Shown here: piece after piece, positions 5,954 to 13,756 of the stretch
Layout of the letters: each line of letters starts with the position of its first letter
How positions within the stretch are numbered: position 1 is the first letter of the stretch
Assembly (NCBI GenBank): GCA_964371945.1
Contig: CAYJPA010000108.1
Coordinates: forward strand, 1-15,239
DNA: 15,239 nucleotides
Direction: 5' to 3'
Origin: CAYJPA01 sp964371945
GTDB taxonomy: Bacteria > Chloroflexota > Chloroflexia > Thermomicrobiales > UBA6265
Translations under genes and position numbers: made by a program
The notes under the pieces: generated by a model
The model's database searches: none
The model's input: only the letters and a program-made list of their open reading frames with translations
Told to the model about the DNA's origin: nothing

Positions 5954-7726
5954 ATGGAGGATATCCGCCTCGTCGTCGACCTATTCCTTGCGCTGACCGC
6001 CGCCGTCGTCTGCGGGGCGGTTGCGCAGAGAATCGGCCTGCCCGTGCTGATTGGCTACATCGCCGCTGGCCTGGTTGTCGGACCCAACACCCCGGGTTTC
6101 ATCGCGGATCGTCATCAAGTTGAGCTTCTTGCGAACGTTGGAGTCACGTTCCTGATGTTCGCGTTGGGTGTCGAGTTCTCACTCGGAGACCTTGTGCGCG
6201 TGAAGCGCATTGCCTTGACCGCATCGAGCATGCAAATACCGATCACGCTTGGTCTTGGGATGCTGATCGGCCGTGTCGTCGGCTGGAGTTGGGAGGCATC
6301 GTTCATTCTGGGTGGCTCTTTCGCGATCTCGAGCTCGATCGTTGCGATCAAGGTGCTCATGGGTCGCGGCGAGATGCAGAGCCAGCAAGCCGCGATCACG
6401 GTCGGCATCGGCGTCGTGCAAGACTTGAGTCTGATCTTCTTGTTAGCATCTGTCCCCGCGCTAACAGCCGGTGCCGGCGATCTGGCCCCCACGCTCGCGA
6501 AGTCGCTGGCTATCGGCGCGGTTGCTCTTGGTGCCGTGATCGTCGTTGGGACGCGACTCGTACCCTGGCTGCTCGATCATGTTGTGGCCACGGGTTCGCG
6601 AGAACTTTTCCTGCTGACCATCGTCGTCATCGCGCTTGGCACAGCGGCCGCGGCACATGAAGCGGGGCTGTCCTTCGCACTCGGGGCGTTTCTGGCCGGC
6701 CTCGTGGTTTCGGAGTCCGACTACGACGCGCAGGTCGCCGCCCAAATTGGCCCATTGCGCGATCTCTTCGCCACACTCTTCTTCGTCGCGGTCGGGATGC
6801 TGCTCGAACCATCGATTATCGTCGACAACATCGGCATCATCTTGCTATTTGTCGCCGTTCTCGTTATTGGCAAAATGTTGATCACCGGCGGTGCGCTTCT
6901 GGCGAGCGGCGTCGATCACTGGACCGCAACTCGTGCGGCCATCGTGCTCGCGCAGATGGGAGAGTTCAGCTTCGTGCTGGCCGGAGTCGGCGTGGCCGAA
7001 CGCGTGATCGATCAGGATCAGTACGGATTGATCCTGACCGCGGCGCTTGGATCGATTCTCGCAATGCCGATCATGCTCCACGGTGCACCAATGCTCACGC
7101 ATATCGCCCGTTACTTGCCATTTGTCGCCTTACGTGAAGAACGCTGGGTCCCCGCTAGTCCGGAGGACCACAGGCTCTCTAGCCACGTCTTGATTTGCGG
7201 TTACGGTCGAATAGGTTCGGAGCTTGCGAGCTCGCTTCGGGAGCGCGGAATTGGCTACGCGGTGGTCGATATCAACCCCGCCACGATCCGCCAACTCCGG
7301 GGTGAGGGTGTCATGGCAGCGTTCGGTGATGCGGCCGAGGAGCACGTCCTGACCACAATTGGTCTCGCAACGGCGAAGACAATTGCGATTACCGTGCCCG
7401 ATATTGTGGCGACGCGCTCGATCATTCGAGCGGCGAAGTTGCTCAATCCCTCGGTTGCCGTGATCGCGCGGGCGACTTCCTCGTCGCTGGTGGAGCTGAT
7501 CTCAGCGGAAGGCGCGCACGAAGTCGTGCAGCCAGAGTTCGAAGCTGCCATGGAGTTCACGCGCCAGGTGCTCGCCTGGCACGGCGTTTCGACCGAAGAT
7601 GCGATCGCAAAGATCGCGTCACGGCGAACAGAGGTTTACGGCATGGAGAACGATCTTGTCGTTATTCCAGCGCCGGCTCTTCGCGCTACACCAGATCCGA
7701 AATCGCTCGTGACCGAACCCACCTAG
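5954..7726 (+). CDS. CPA2 cation/proton antiporter with RCK domain (YbaL/KefB-like)
   Basis: A 590-residue inner-membrane Na+/H+ or K+/H+ exchanger. The first 390 residues are a chain of hydrophobic helices typical of CPA2 transporters. They include GLPVLIGYIAAGLVVGPN (28-45), GVTFLMFALGVEF (63-75) and the ion-site segment VVQDLSL with Gln156-Asp157. After residue 410 a TrkA-N/RCK nucleotide-binding domain follows, with GYGRIG (416-421) and an acid at the end of the second strand (Asp439), suggesting NAD(H) or adenine-nucleotide control. About 60 residues follow it; I see no separate TrkA-C domain. ATG 5954 lacks a clear ribosome-binding site. It is alone in its transcription unit; the stop shares CTAG with the converging glucosidase gene. 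Exact ion is not known. Confidence 0.93.
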   Translation: MEDIRLVVDLFLALTAAVVCGAVAQRIGLPVLIGYIAAGLVVGPNTPGFIADRHQVELLANVGVTFLMFALGVEFSLGDLVRVKRIALTASSMQIPITLGLGMLIGRVVGWSWEASFILGGSFAISSSIVAIKVLMGRGEMQSQQAAITVGIGVVQDLSLIFLLASVPALTAGAGDLAPTLAKSLAIGAVALGAVIVVGTRLVPWLLDHVVATGSRELFLLTIVVIALGTAAAAHEAGLSFALGAFLAGLVVSESDYDAQVAAQIGPLRDLFATLFFVAVGMLLEPSIIVDNIGIILLFVAVLVIGKMLITGGALLASGVDHWTATRAAIVLAQMGEFSFVLAGVGVAERVIDQDQYGLILTAALGSILAMPIMLHGAPMLTHIARYLPFVALREERWVPASPEDHRLSSHVLICGYGRIGSELASSLRERGIGYAVVDINPATIRQLRGEGVMAAFGDAAEEHVLTTIGLATAKTIAITVPDIVATRSIIRAAKLLNPSVAVIARATSSSLVELISAEGAHEVVQPEFEAAMEFTRQVLAWHGVSTEDAIAKIASRRTEVYGMENDLVVIPAPALRATPDPKSLVTEPT

Positions 7727-9069
7727 TCGACGATCTGGTTCGCCGCGATCACGCGACCATACCGGCGGCCGCTCTCCTTGATGGTTCTGACCTGCGTGTC
7801 GTAGTCCACGTAGGTGATGCCGAAGCGCTTGGTGTAGCCTTCAGCCCATTCAAAGTTGTCCAACAGCGACCACGCGAAATAGCCCACGACCGGGGCACCG
7901 CTGTCGATTGCGTCCAGAACCGCCCGGAAATGACTCTCGTAGTACGCGGCGCGGCGGGGGTCCGCGACCCTTCCGTCGAATGGAACCGGGTCATCATAGG
8001 CCGCCCCATTCTCGGTGATGAAGATCGGGCCTGGCTTGTAGTCGTCGTGCAACCGCACCAGCAGATCGCGCAGACCACGAGGTTCAACCATCCAGCCCAT
8101 CGCGGTGTGTTCGAATGCCGGGCGATCAATCGCTTTCACGCGCAAAGGCAGCGACGATGGATCGTCGGCGATATACGTCGGGTTGTAAAAGTTGACCGCC
8201 AGGAAGTCGGTCGGCGCTGAGATGATCTCGAGATCCCCAGCGGCAATAGCCGGCGCGGCGGAGCCGAAGAGATCGAACGTGTCCTGCGGGTAGCCCCGAC
8301 CATAGAGCGGATCGAGGAACCAGCGATTGATGTAGCCGTCCTGACGAGTCGCCGCGGCAGCATCCTCCGCGCTCTTCGAATCAGGATAGACGCTGGTCGG
8401 ATTGAGCGCGATTCCCACCTTAGCGGCGGGCACGTTTCGGCGAATGATCGACGCCGCGACCCCATGAGCGAGCAGCAGCAGATGCGAAGCGGTGATCGCG
8501 GCTGAGAGATCTTTAAGACCAGGAGCATGGATTCCAAGCTCGTAGCTCAAGAACGACGCGCACCAGGGCTCGTTGATCGTGATCCAGTGCTTGACACGAT
8601 CGCCGAGCCGAGCCGTCACTGCTTCCGTAAATTCAGCGAATGCGTCAACCGTCGCCCGGTTTGTCCAGCCGCCGGCATCCTGCAACGTTTGCGGCAAATC
8701 CCAGTGGTAAAGCGTCACCCATGGCTCGATCCCCGCCTCGAGCAGGGCATCGATCAGGCCGTCATAGAAGTCGAGCCCTTTTTCGTTGACGGACCCGCTT
8801 CCGCCTGGAATCACGCGCGGCCAGGCGATCGAGAAGCGATAGGCCTTGATGCCGAGCTCGCGCATGATGGCGATGTCTTCTCGCGATCGATGGTAATGGT
8901 CACAGGCGACATCGCCGGTGTCGCCATTCGCGGCATTGCCGGGCGTGTGCGAGAAGCGATCCCAAATCGACTCGGAACGACCATCCTCATGGACGGCCCC
9001 CTCGATCTGGTAGCTCGCGGTCGCGGCTCCCCAAACAAATCCGTCCGGAAATCTCGGTTCAGCCATCAT
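7723..9069 (-). CDS. GH1 family beta-glucosidase
   Basis: A retaining glycoside hydrolase that removes beta-linked glucose or related sugars from oligosaccharides or aryl glycosides. The 448 residues fit GH1. Seen: FVWGAATASYQIEGA (11-25, with sugar-binding Gln21), the acid/base Glu167 in TINEPW, nucleophile Glu353 in ITENG, and the aglycone-side GYFAWSLLDNFEW (396-408). No signal peptide is visible, so it is likely cytoplasmic. ATG 9069 (or the adjacent ATG 9066) follows AGGGGGCAGGA; longer readings to 9213 would run into the kinase gene and do not look coding. It is the second gene after the FGGY kinase, 46 nt downstream, and probably shares its transcript. Confidence 0.95.
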   Translation of the reverse strand: MMAEPRFPDGFVWGAATASYQIEGAVHEDGRSESIWDRFSHTPGNAANGDTGDVACDHYHRSREDIAIMRELGIKAYRFSIAWPRVIPGGSGSVNEKGLDFYDGLIDALLEAGIEPWVTLYHWDLPQTLQDAGGWTNRATVDAFAEFTEAVTARLGDRVKHWITINEPWCASFLSYELGIHAPGLKDLSAAITASHLLLLAHGVAASIIRRNVPAAKVGIALNPTSVYPDSKSAEDAAAATRQDGYINRWFLDPLYGRGYPQDTFDLFGSAAPAIAAGDLEIISAPTDFLAVNFYNPTYIADDPSSLPLRVKAIDRPAFEHTAMGWMVEPRGLRDLLVRLHDDYKPGPIFITENGAAYDDPVPFDGRVADPRRAAYYESHFRAVLDAIDSGAPVVGYFAWSLLDNFEWAEGYTKRFGITYVDYDTQVRTIKESGRRYGRVIAANQIVD

Positions 9070-9115
9070 TTCCTGCCCCCTCGGCCTTCCGCGGGCGACA
9101 CCTGTATCAGTTTGT

Positions 9116-10660
9116 TTATCGCGTGCTCCCCGCATCCCAGCTGGTTCCTTCCGGGAACAACAGGTGCTCAAGCGTTCGCTGCCGCGTAAGCGCTGAGCTG
9201 TAGCTCTTTGCATTCTCCGGAACCGGCCATATCAACCGCGCCCCCTTTGCGGGGTCGCGCACGTCAGAAACGTCACCGATCAGGCCGCCATGCAGCAGCG
9301 CCATCACTGCCGCTCCCCTGGCGGACGATTCTTCTTCGGCCGGCAGGGCCGTGAGGGAGTGGTTCAGAGAATCCGCGGTCATCTGCAGCCAGGCGACCGA
9401 TTTCAGAATCGCGGCGCCATTTGCCACGATTTCGTGATTCGAGCTCGCAACCCGGCGGAGTCCCTCGTAGAGCCGCGCAAAACGCAGCGACACCGCCTCC
9501 ATTCCCGCCTGGAGAAGCTCGACCTTTCCGGTCGACAGCGTCAGACCGGCTATCACAGCAGTCGCGCGGTCGTTCCAAATCGGCGCCCGCTCTCCGGCGA
9601 GAAAGGGCAACAAGGTGAGTCCATGGCAATCGGGCTCGAGGTCTGAGATGCTCGCGATCTCAGGACCCTCAAAATCAACGCCGAGTAGCTCGGCGAGCCA
9701 GGCCAGCACCTTGCCGCCGTTGCTGATCGCGGCGCCAAAGACGACCCGTTGGTGATCGAGTCGATAGGCCCAAAGATCGTCCGGGATCTCGAAAGAGGCG
9801 CCCGAATGAGAATCGACCGCGATCCGCATCGCCCCGCTCGTGCCCAACGAAAGCGCTATTCGATCGGAGGTGAAGGCGCCGGTGCCGGCATTGGCGCATG
9901 CCCCATCGCCAAGCGCGGGAAACCAGGGAACGTCAATAAGCGCCGGCCAGCGGGCGGCCCATTCACCGGTCAATCCGACCGAATGCTCGCCATCTTCGCC
10001 AATTCGAGCCAGTGATTCGAGCGAAATTCCGGAAATCTCTGCTGCCTCAGGAGACCATATCGCGTTCTGTATGTCGAGCAGTCCAGTCCCCGACGCCATC
10101 GAAACCGAGGTGAAATCGGATCCAGTGATCCGCTGGAGCAAATAGTCCGAGAAGGCACACCACCGCGCCGTTCGAGAAACCGCGTCCGGCTCTTCACGTT
10201 GAAGCCACCGCAGTTTGGCAGGCCAGTAGCTGGAATGAATCACGCAACCGGTCAGCGCACGCATCAAGGCCCGGTCGACCGAAGCTCGCAGCTCATCGAC
10301 CTCGCGGGCCGACCGCTTGTCCGCCCAGAGCAGAACCGGAATCGCTGGCGCTCCTTGCCGATCGAGCCCGAGCAGACTGTGCCAGAAACAAGAGATACCG
10401 ACCGCCGCAACATCCTTGAGGCGGCTCGCGGAGCGGGCGACGGTTACGTCGATGCACCTCCCGACCAGATCGACCAGAAAGTCGGCATCGACGAAGGCGC
10501 CGCCGTCAAGAGTCGTGGTCAGGTCGAACGGAAGCTGCTCCTCGGTGGCTTCGACCGCGTCGCCGTGCCGGTCAAAAAGCAGCGACCGAACCGACGACGT
10601 GCCGACATCAAGCGCCAGCACCAGCGGCGTCACGGCAGACTCCATAGCGACTATCGGCAT
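9116..10660 (-). CDS. FGGY-family carbohydrate kinase, gluconokinase-like
   Basis: An ATP-dependent sugar or polyol kinase of 514 residues with two actin-like domains. Seen: phosphate-1 loop LALDVGTSSVR (15-25), VGISCFWHSLLGLD (87-100) and LLWADKR (110-116), which resemble FGGY gluconokinases, GDGACANAGTGAF (251-263) with the likely catalytic base Asp252, LSLGTSG (270-276), and the C-terminal ANGAAILKS adenine-site segment. The likely reaction is D-gluconate to 6-phosphogluconate, but xylulose- or glycerol-type substrates cannot be excluded. ATG 10660 was chosen because GGGGA lies 7 nt upstream; an ATG at 10699 has no such site. It precedes the beta-glucosidase on the same strand and diverges from the F420 block. 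Confidence 0.88.
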   Translation of the reverse strand: MPIVAMESAVTPLVLALDVGTSSVRSLLFDRHGDAVEATEEQLPFDLTTTLDGGAFVDADFLVDLVGRCIDVTVARSASRLKDVAAVGISCFWHSLLGLDRQGAPAIPVLLWADKRSAREVDELRASVDRALMRALTGCVIHSSYWPAKLRWLQREEPDAVSRTARWCAFSDYLLQRITGSDFTSVSMASGTGLLDIQNAIWSPEAAEISGISLESLARIGEDGEHSVGLTGEWAARWPALIDVPWFPALGDGACANAGTGAFTSDRIALSLGTSGAMRIAVDSHSGASFEIPDDLWAYRLDHQRVVFGAAISNGGKVLAWLAELLGVDFEGPEIASISDLEPDCHGLTLLPFLAGERAPIWNDRATAVIAGLTLSTGKVELLQAGMEAVSLRFARLYEGLRRVASSNHEIVANGAAILKSVAWLQMTADSLNHSLTALPAEEESSARGAAVMALLHGGLIGDVSDVRDPAKGARLIWPVPENAKSYSSALTRQRTLEHLLFPEGTSWDAGSTR

Positions 10661-10719
10661 TTGAAGTTCCCCATTGAGATAACGCAAACCCAGTAACATT
10701 TGTCGCGGATTGCCTGAAA

Positions 10720-10732
10720 CAGTGTGGCACTG
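10720..10732. promoter_or_regulatory. Palindrome CAGTGTGGCACTG, operator candidate
   Basis: A perfect 5-3-5 inverted repeat in the 140-nt divergent gap between the kinase start (10660) and the FDOR-like gene (10801). Weak outer arms TCGCG and CGCGA surround it. Its place 60 nt upstream of the kinase start suits a repressor or activator site. No regulator gene lies nearby. Confidence 0.3.
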
Positions 10733-10745
10733 CTCGCGATTTCGG

Positions 10746-10773
10746 GTGAAGATACGTTCACGTAGAACTTCAC
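10746..10773 (+). promoter_or_regulatory. Leader hairpin upstream of the FDOR-like gene
   Basis: GTGAAG (10746-10751) pairs with CTTCAC (10768-10773), and inside it TACG pairs with CGTA around a TTCA loop, giving 10 bp with a small asymmetric bulge. It ends 17 nt before the GGAGG of the FDOR gene. It may be an operator in DNA or a 5'-leader stem in RNA; the sequence does not decide. Confidence 0.3.
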
Positions 10774-10800
10774 TTCGTCCAGATCAGGTTGGAGGCAAAC

Positions 10801-11202
10801 GTGGCGCTCGATCCCGTAATTCGAGAATTTCTGAATGAGAAGCGGTACGCGGTACTGGCAACGATCAATCGCAATGGAACCCCGCAACAATCCGTGATGT
10901 GGTATCTCCTCGACGGCGAAACGATCGTGATGAACACCGCCCGCGGCCGCCTCAAGGATCGCAATATGGTCGCTGACGCCCGGGTGTCAATCTGTGTCGA
11001 AGATGAATATCGTTACGTCACGATCACCGGGGTAATCGAGATGAACGACGATCAAACGGTGGCGCATGAGGATATCCATTCGCTCGCCACACGGTACGAG
11101 GGTCGCGAAACGGCCGACAGGCAAATGGTCGAGACATTCGGCAAGCAAGAACGCGTCACGCTGCGCTTGCCGATCACGCGCGTCGACGCTCACGGTTTCT
11201 AG
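10801..11202 (+). CDS. PPOX/FDOR-B family protein, probably F420-dependent
   Basis: A 133-residue split-barrel flavin/deazaflavin-binding protein. The pattern LATINRNGTPQQSVMWYLLDGE (19-40) followed by MNTARGRLKDRNMVADARVSI (44-64) is typical of the Rv1155-like FDOR-B group, whose members use F420H2 to reduce substrates or bind F420. GTG 10801 has an excellent GGAGG 5 nt upstream; a TTG 12 nt earlier is not needed. It lies 53 nt ahead of cofD in the same direction, which supports F420 rather than FMN as its cofactor, though some relatives use FMN or heme. Confidence 0.87.
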   Translation: MALDPVIREFLNEKRYAVLATINRNGTPQQSVMWYLLDGETIVMNTARGRLKDRNMVADARVSICVEDEYRYVTITGVIEMNDDQTVAHEDIHSLATRYEGRETADRQMVETFGKQERVTLRLPITRVDAHGF

Positions 11203-11255
11203 CTCGATATGAACAGATGTTACCCGGGCAGGCTGCTCGCTTCGGAGCATTCGAC

Positions 11256-12206
11256 ATGATCGTGGCACTGGCGGGCGGTGTCGGCGGCGCCAAGCTCGCG
11301 CAGGGTCTCGCGCTCGCGCATCCGGCGAGCGGCCTCACCGTGATCGTCAATACTGCAGATGATCTCGATCTCTTCGGACTCCGGATTTGTCCGGACCTCG
11401 ACACGGTACTCTACACGCTAGCCGGCATCGCGAATCCAGTTACCGGGTGGGGAATCGAGGGCGACACCAAGCACGTGCTGGCGGCCATCGGACAGTACGG
11501 ACGCAACCTCTGGTTTCAACTCGGCGACCGCGATTTCGCGACGCACATCCTCCGCACGGAGCGCTTGAAACAAGGGGTCGCGTTGTCGGCCGTCATGGCG
11601 GAGCTTGCCTCGGCGCTTGGGGTTGCAAGCATTTTGCTCCCGATGACGGATGATCCGGTCGCGACAAAGGTCAATACGCCCGCGGGGTTGCTCGATTTCC
11701 AGGACTACTTCGTGGCGCGCCGCCAGGAAGATGACGTGCTAGGAATCGAATTCGAGGGCGCGGCCGCTGCAATTGCAAACCGAAACGCAATCGACGCGAT
11801 CCGTGACGCTGAAGTCGTCGTCTTTTGTCCGTCCAATCCGATCGTGAGTATCGGTCCGATCCTGGCTGTTCCTGGTTACCGCGAAGCACTTGAGGCGACG
11901 AATACGCCGGTGGTCGCGGTAAGTCCGATCATCGCGGGCAAGGCGATTAAGGGTCCGGCCGACAAGATGCTTGCGACGCTCGGACACGAAGTGTCGTCGG
12001 TAGGAGTGGCGAAGATCTATCAGGGACTTGTGGACGGGATGGTCATTGACGACGCCGATGCGGATCTTGCTCCGAAAATCGAATCGCTTGGCATGAAGGC
12101 GCTGGTGACCAGGTCGATCATGGATGGTCCTGACGATCGCGCCCGGCTTGCTGGCGATGTGATTGCGTTCGGCCGCTCGCTGGCGAGAGTCGGAGCAACC
12201 GCATGA
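11256..12206 (+). CDS. cofD: CofD/FbiA: phospholactyl (or enolpyruvyl) transferase in F420 synthesis
   Basis: Transfers the phospholactate, or in bacterial FbiA the phosphoenolpyruvate, moiety from its guanosine-diphosphate carrier to Fo, giving F420-0 or dehydro-F420-0. The 316 residues match the family. Seen: ALAGGVGGAKLAQG (4-17), VNTADDLDLFGLRICPDLDT (31-50), TGWGIEGDT (63-71), FQLGDRDFATHILRT (87-101) and CPSNPIVSIGPIL around residue 193. ATG 11256 starts exactly at the conserved MIVALAGG and has GGAG 8 nt upstream. Its stop overlaps cofC by 4 nt. Which three-carbon donor is used cannot be told by eye. Confidence 0.96.
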   Translation: MIVALAGGVGGAKLAQGLALAHPASGLTVIVNTADDLDLFGLRICPDLDTVLYTLAGIANPVTGWGIEGDTKHVLAAIGQYGRNLWFQLGDRDFATHILRTERLKQGVALSAVMAELASALGVASILLPMTDDPVATKVNTPAGLLDFQDYFVARRQEDDVLGIEFEGAAAAIANRNAIDAIRDAEVVVFCPSNPIVSIGPILAVPGYREALEATNTPVVAVSPIIAGKAIKGPADKMLATLGHEVSSVGVAKIYQGLVDGMVIDDADADLAPKIESLGMKALVTRSIMDGPDDRARLAGDVIAFGRSLARVGATA

Positions 12207-12883
12207 ATGGCGGAATTGTCGCGCTGGTTCCCGTTCGCTCGCTGACATCGGGCAAAACCCGGCTGGCAAGCGCCATGGCTCAGCACGAGCGTGAGGCGCT
12301 CACCCGGCGGATGATCACGAAGGTGATCCTCTCGGCGTTGAGCTCCGAAGCAATTGTCTCTGTCGTTGTTGTCAGTCCTGATTCTGAAGCGCTCGAGCTC
12401 TCCGCGGCGGTCGATCCACGAGTTGTGCCAGTGCTGCAAGGCGAAGATCAGCCAGGGTTACTGGCCGGACTCGATATCGGGCGGGCCAAGGCGGAGACGA
12501 TCGGGGCGTCTGGACTATTGGTGCTGTTTGGCGACCTGCCATTGCTCGATGGCGACGATGTCAGAAACATCGTACGCAGGGCTGTGCCGGTGGTGATTGC
12601 GCCCGACCGCCATGGAACGGGCACGAACGCGCTTTTGCTTCGCTTCAGCGGCTCTAACTCCTGCAGCCAGTTTCAGTTTCAGTTCGGCGAAGGCAGTTAC
12701 CGGCGGCATGTGGCTGAGGCGCATGGGTTAGGTCTCGATGTTGCGACCTCGATCTCGGCGGGCACCGCGTTCGACCTGGATACTCCCGCGGATCTCGAGG
12801 AGCTGCTCAGCGATCCACGCTGGATCGAAAGTAAAGCGGCGCTCGCGACAAGGACCGAATCGCCGATGGAACGGGCATCATGA
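12203..12883 (+). CDS. cofC: CofC/FbiD: phospholactate/PEP guanylyltransferase in F420 synthesis
   Basis: Couples GTP to 2-phospholactate or phosphoenolpyruvate to form the activated donor used by CofD. 226 residues, family length. Seen: VPVRSLTSGKTRLA (9-22), the nucleotide-binding loop with its conserved Lys/Arg, GDLPLL (110-115), APDRHGTGTNALLL (133-146), FGEGS (161-165) and DLDTPADLEEL (191-201). It begins in ATGA with the cofD stop and ends in ATGA with the cofE start, so the three enzymes are translationally coupled. A short CAGTTT microrepeat near 12667 encodes GlnPheGlnPheGlnPhe; it stays in frame. Confidence 0.95.
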   Translation: MNGGIVALVPVRSLTSGKTRLASAMAQHEREALTRRMITKVILSALSSEAIVSVVVVSPDSEALELSAAVDPRVVPVLQGEDQPGLLAGLDIGRAKAETIGASGLLVLFGDLPLLDGDDVRNIVRRAVPVVIAPDRHGTGTNALLLRFSGSNSCSQFQFQFGEGSYRRHVAEAHGLGLDVATSISAGTAFDLDTPADLEELLSDPRWIESKAALATRTESPMERAS

Positions 12884-13668
12884 GCGCCAAAATCAATCGT
12901 GCCGGCGACATCCAGATGTTTGGACTGGACGGCATCCCTGACATCCAGCCGGGTGACGACATCGCGGACATGATCGGCGCCGCAATCGACCGCATCGGGA
13001 TTGGACTCGACACAAACGACATACTGGTGATCACTCACAAAATCGTGAGCAAAGCCGAGGGTCAGCTTGTCGATCTGGCGACGGTGGAACCGTCGGAAAT
13101 GGCCAGGGCCTGGGCCGACCGGTATGGCAAGGACCCACGGCAGGTCGAGGTCGTGATGCGAGAAGCCGTCCGGATCGTGCGGATGGACCGCGGCGTGCTG
13201 ATCACCGAAACCAAACACGGTTTCATCTGCGCCAATGCCGCGGTCGATGCATCGAATGTCGCACCGGACACGGTTTGCCTCCTTCCCGAGGATCCCGATG
13301 CTTCAGCAGCGCGGCTGCGGCGGGAAATTGGCGCGCGATTCAGCTTCGCGGAAGCAGCCGCGCCCGGTGTCATCGTCTCGGATTCGTTCGGCCGCCCGTG
13401 GCGGCAAGGCATCGTGAATGTGGCCGTCGGAGTCGCCGGTCTGGCGCCGCTGGCCGACTACCGGGGACAGTACGACTCCGCGGGCTACGAACTGCATGTG
13501 TCGGTACTGGCAGTGGCGGACGAGCTCGCCGCGTCGGCCGAGCTGGTGATGAACAAGCTCGACGCCCGCCCTGTCGTGCTCATTCGCGGATACGCTCCGC
13601 CGACCGGCAGTCCGCACGGAACCGGGCGCGACATGGTGCTCGATTCGTCGCGGGATCTTTTCCGATGA
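12880..13668 (+). CDS. cofE: CofE: coenzyme F420-0:L-glutamate ligase, stand-alone form
   Basis: Adds glutamates to F420-0 using GTP, the last step that makes F420-n. 262 residues, close to archaeal CofE. Seen: DTNDILVITHKIVSKAEG (44-61), ITETKHGFICANAAVDASN (108-126), SDSFGRPWRQGIVNVAVGVAG (167-187) and LADYRGQYD (191-199), all hallmark CofE segments. Unlike mycobacterial FbiB it has no C-terminal nitroreductase-like FMN domain. If this organism builds F420 through dehydro-F420, the reductase must be elsewhere. It overlaps cofC by 4 nt. Confidence 0.96.
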   Translation: MSAKINRAGDIQMFGLDGIPDIQPGDDIADMIGAAIDRIGIGLDTNDILVITHKIVSKAEGQLVDLATVEPSEMARAWADRYGKDPRQVEVVMREAVRIVRMDRGVLITETKHGFICANAAVDASNVAPDTVCLLPEDPDASAARLRREIGARFSFAEAAAPGVIVSDSFGRPWRQGIVNVAVGVAGLAPLADYRGQYDSAGYELHVSVLAVADELAASAELVMNKLDARPVVLIRGYAPPTGSPHGTGRDMVLDSSRDLFR

Positions 13669-13756
13669 TTCCGCGCAAACGGTCCACCGGCGACCACGTT
13701 ATGCTAATCGCATCGAAAACCCACCCGGGCGAAACGCCAAGAAAGGGCACAGCACC

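Noticed and set aside
8527..9189. 220-codon open frame antisense to the beta-glucosidase start
   Set aside because: It covers the GH1 N-terminus and the kinase-glucosidase junction with no motif or ribosome-binding site.
12661..12682. CAGTTT microrepeat in cofC as a phase-variation tract
   Set aside because: The unit is six bases, so changes would stay in frame, and there are only about three imperfect copies.
13669..13756. Possible promoter (TTATGCTAAT) between cofE and the FGD-like gene
   Set aside because: The -10 is only partial and no -35 is visible; the gap is short enough for read-through from cofE.
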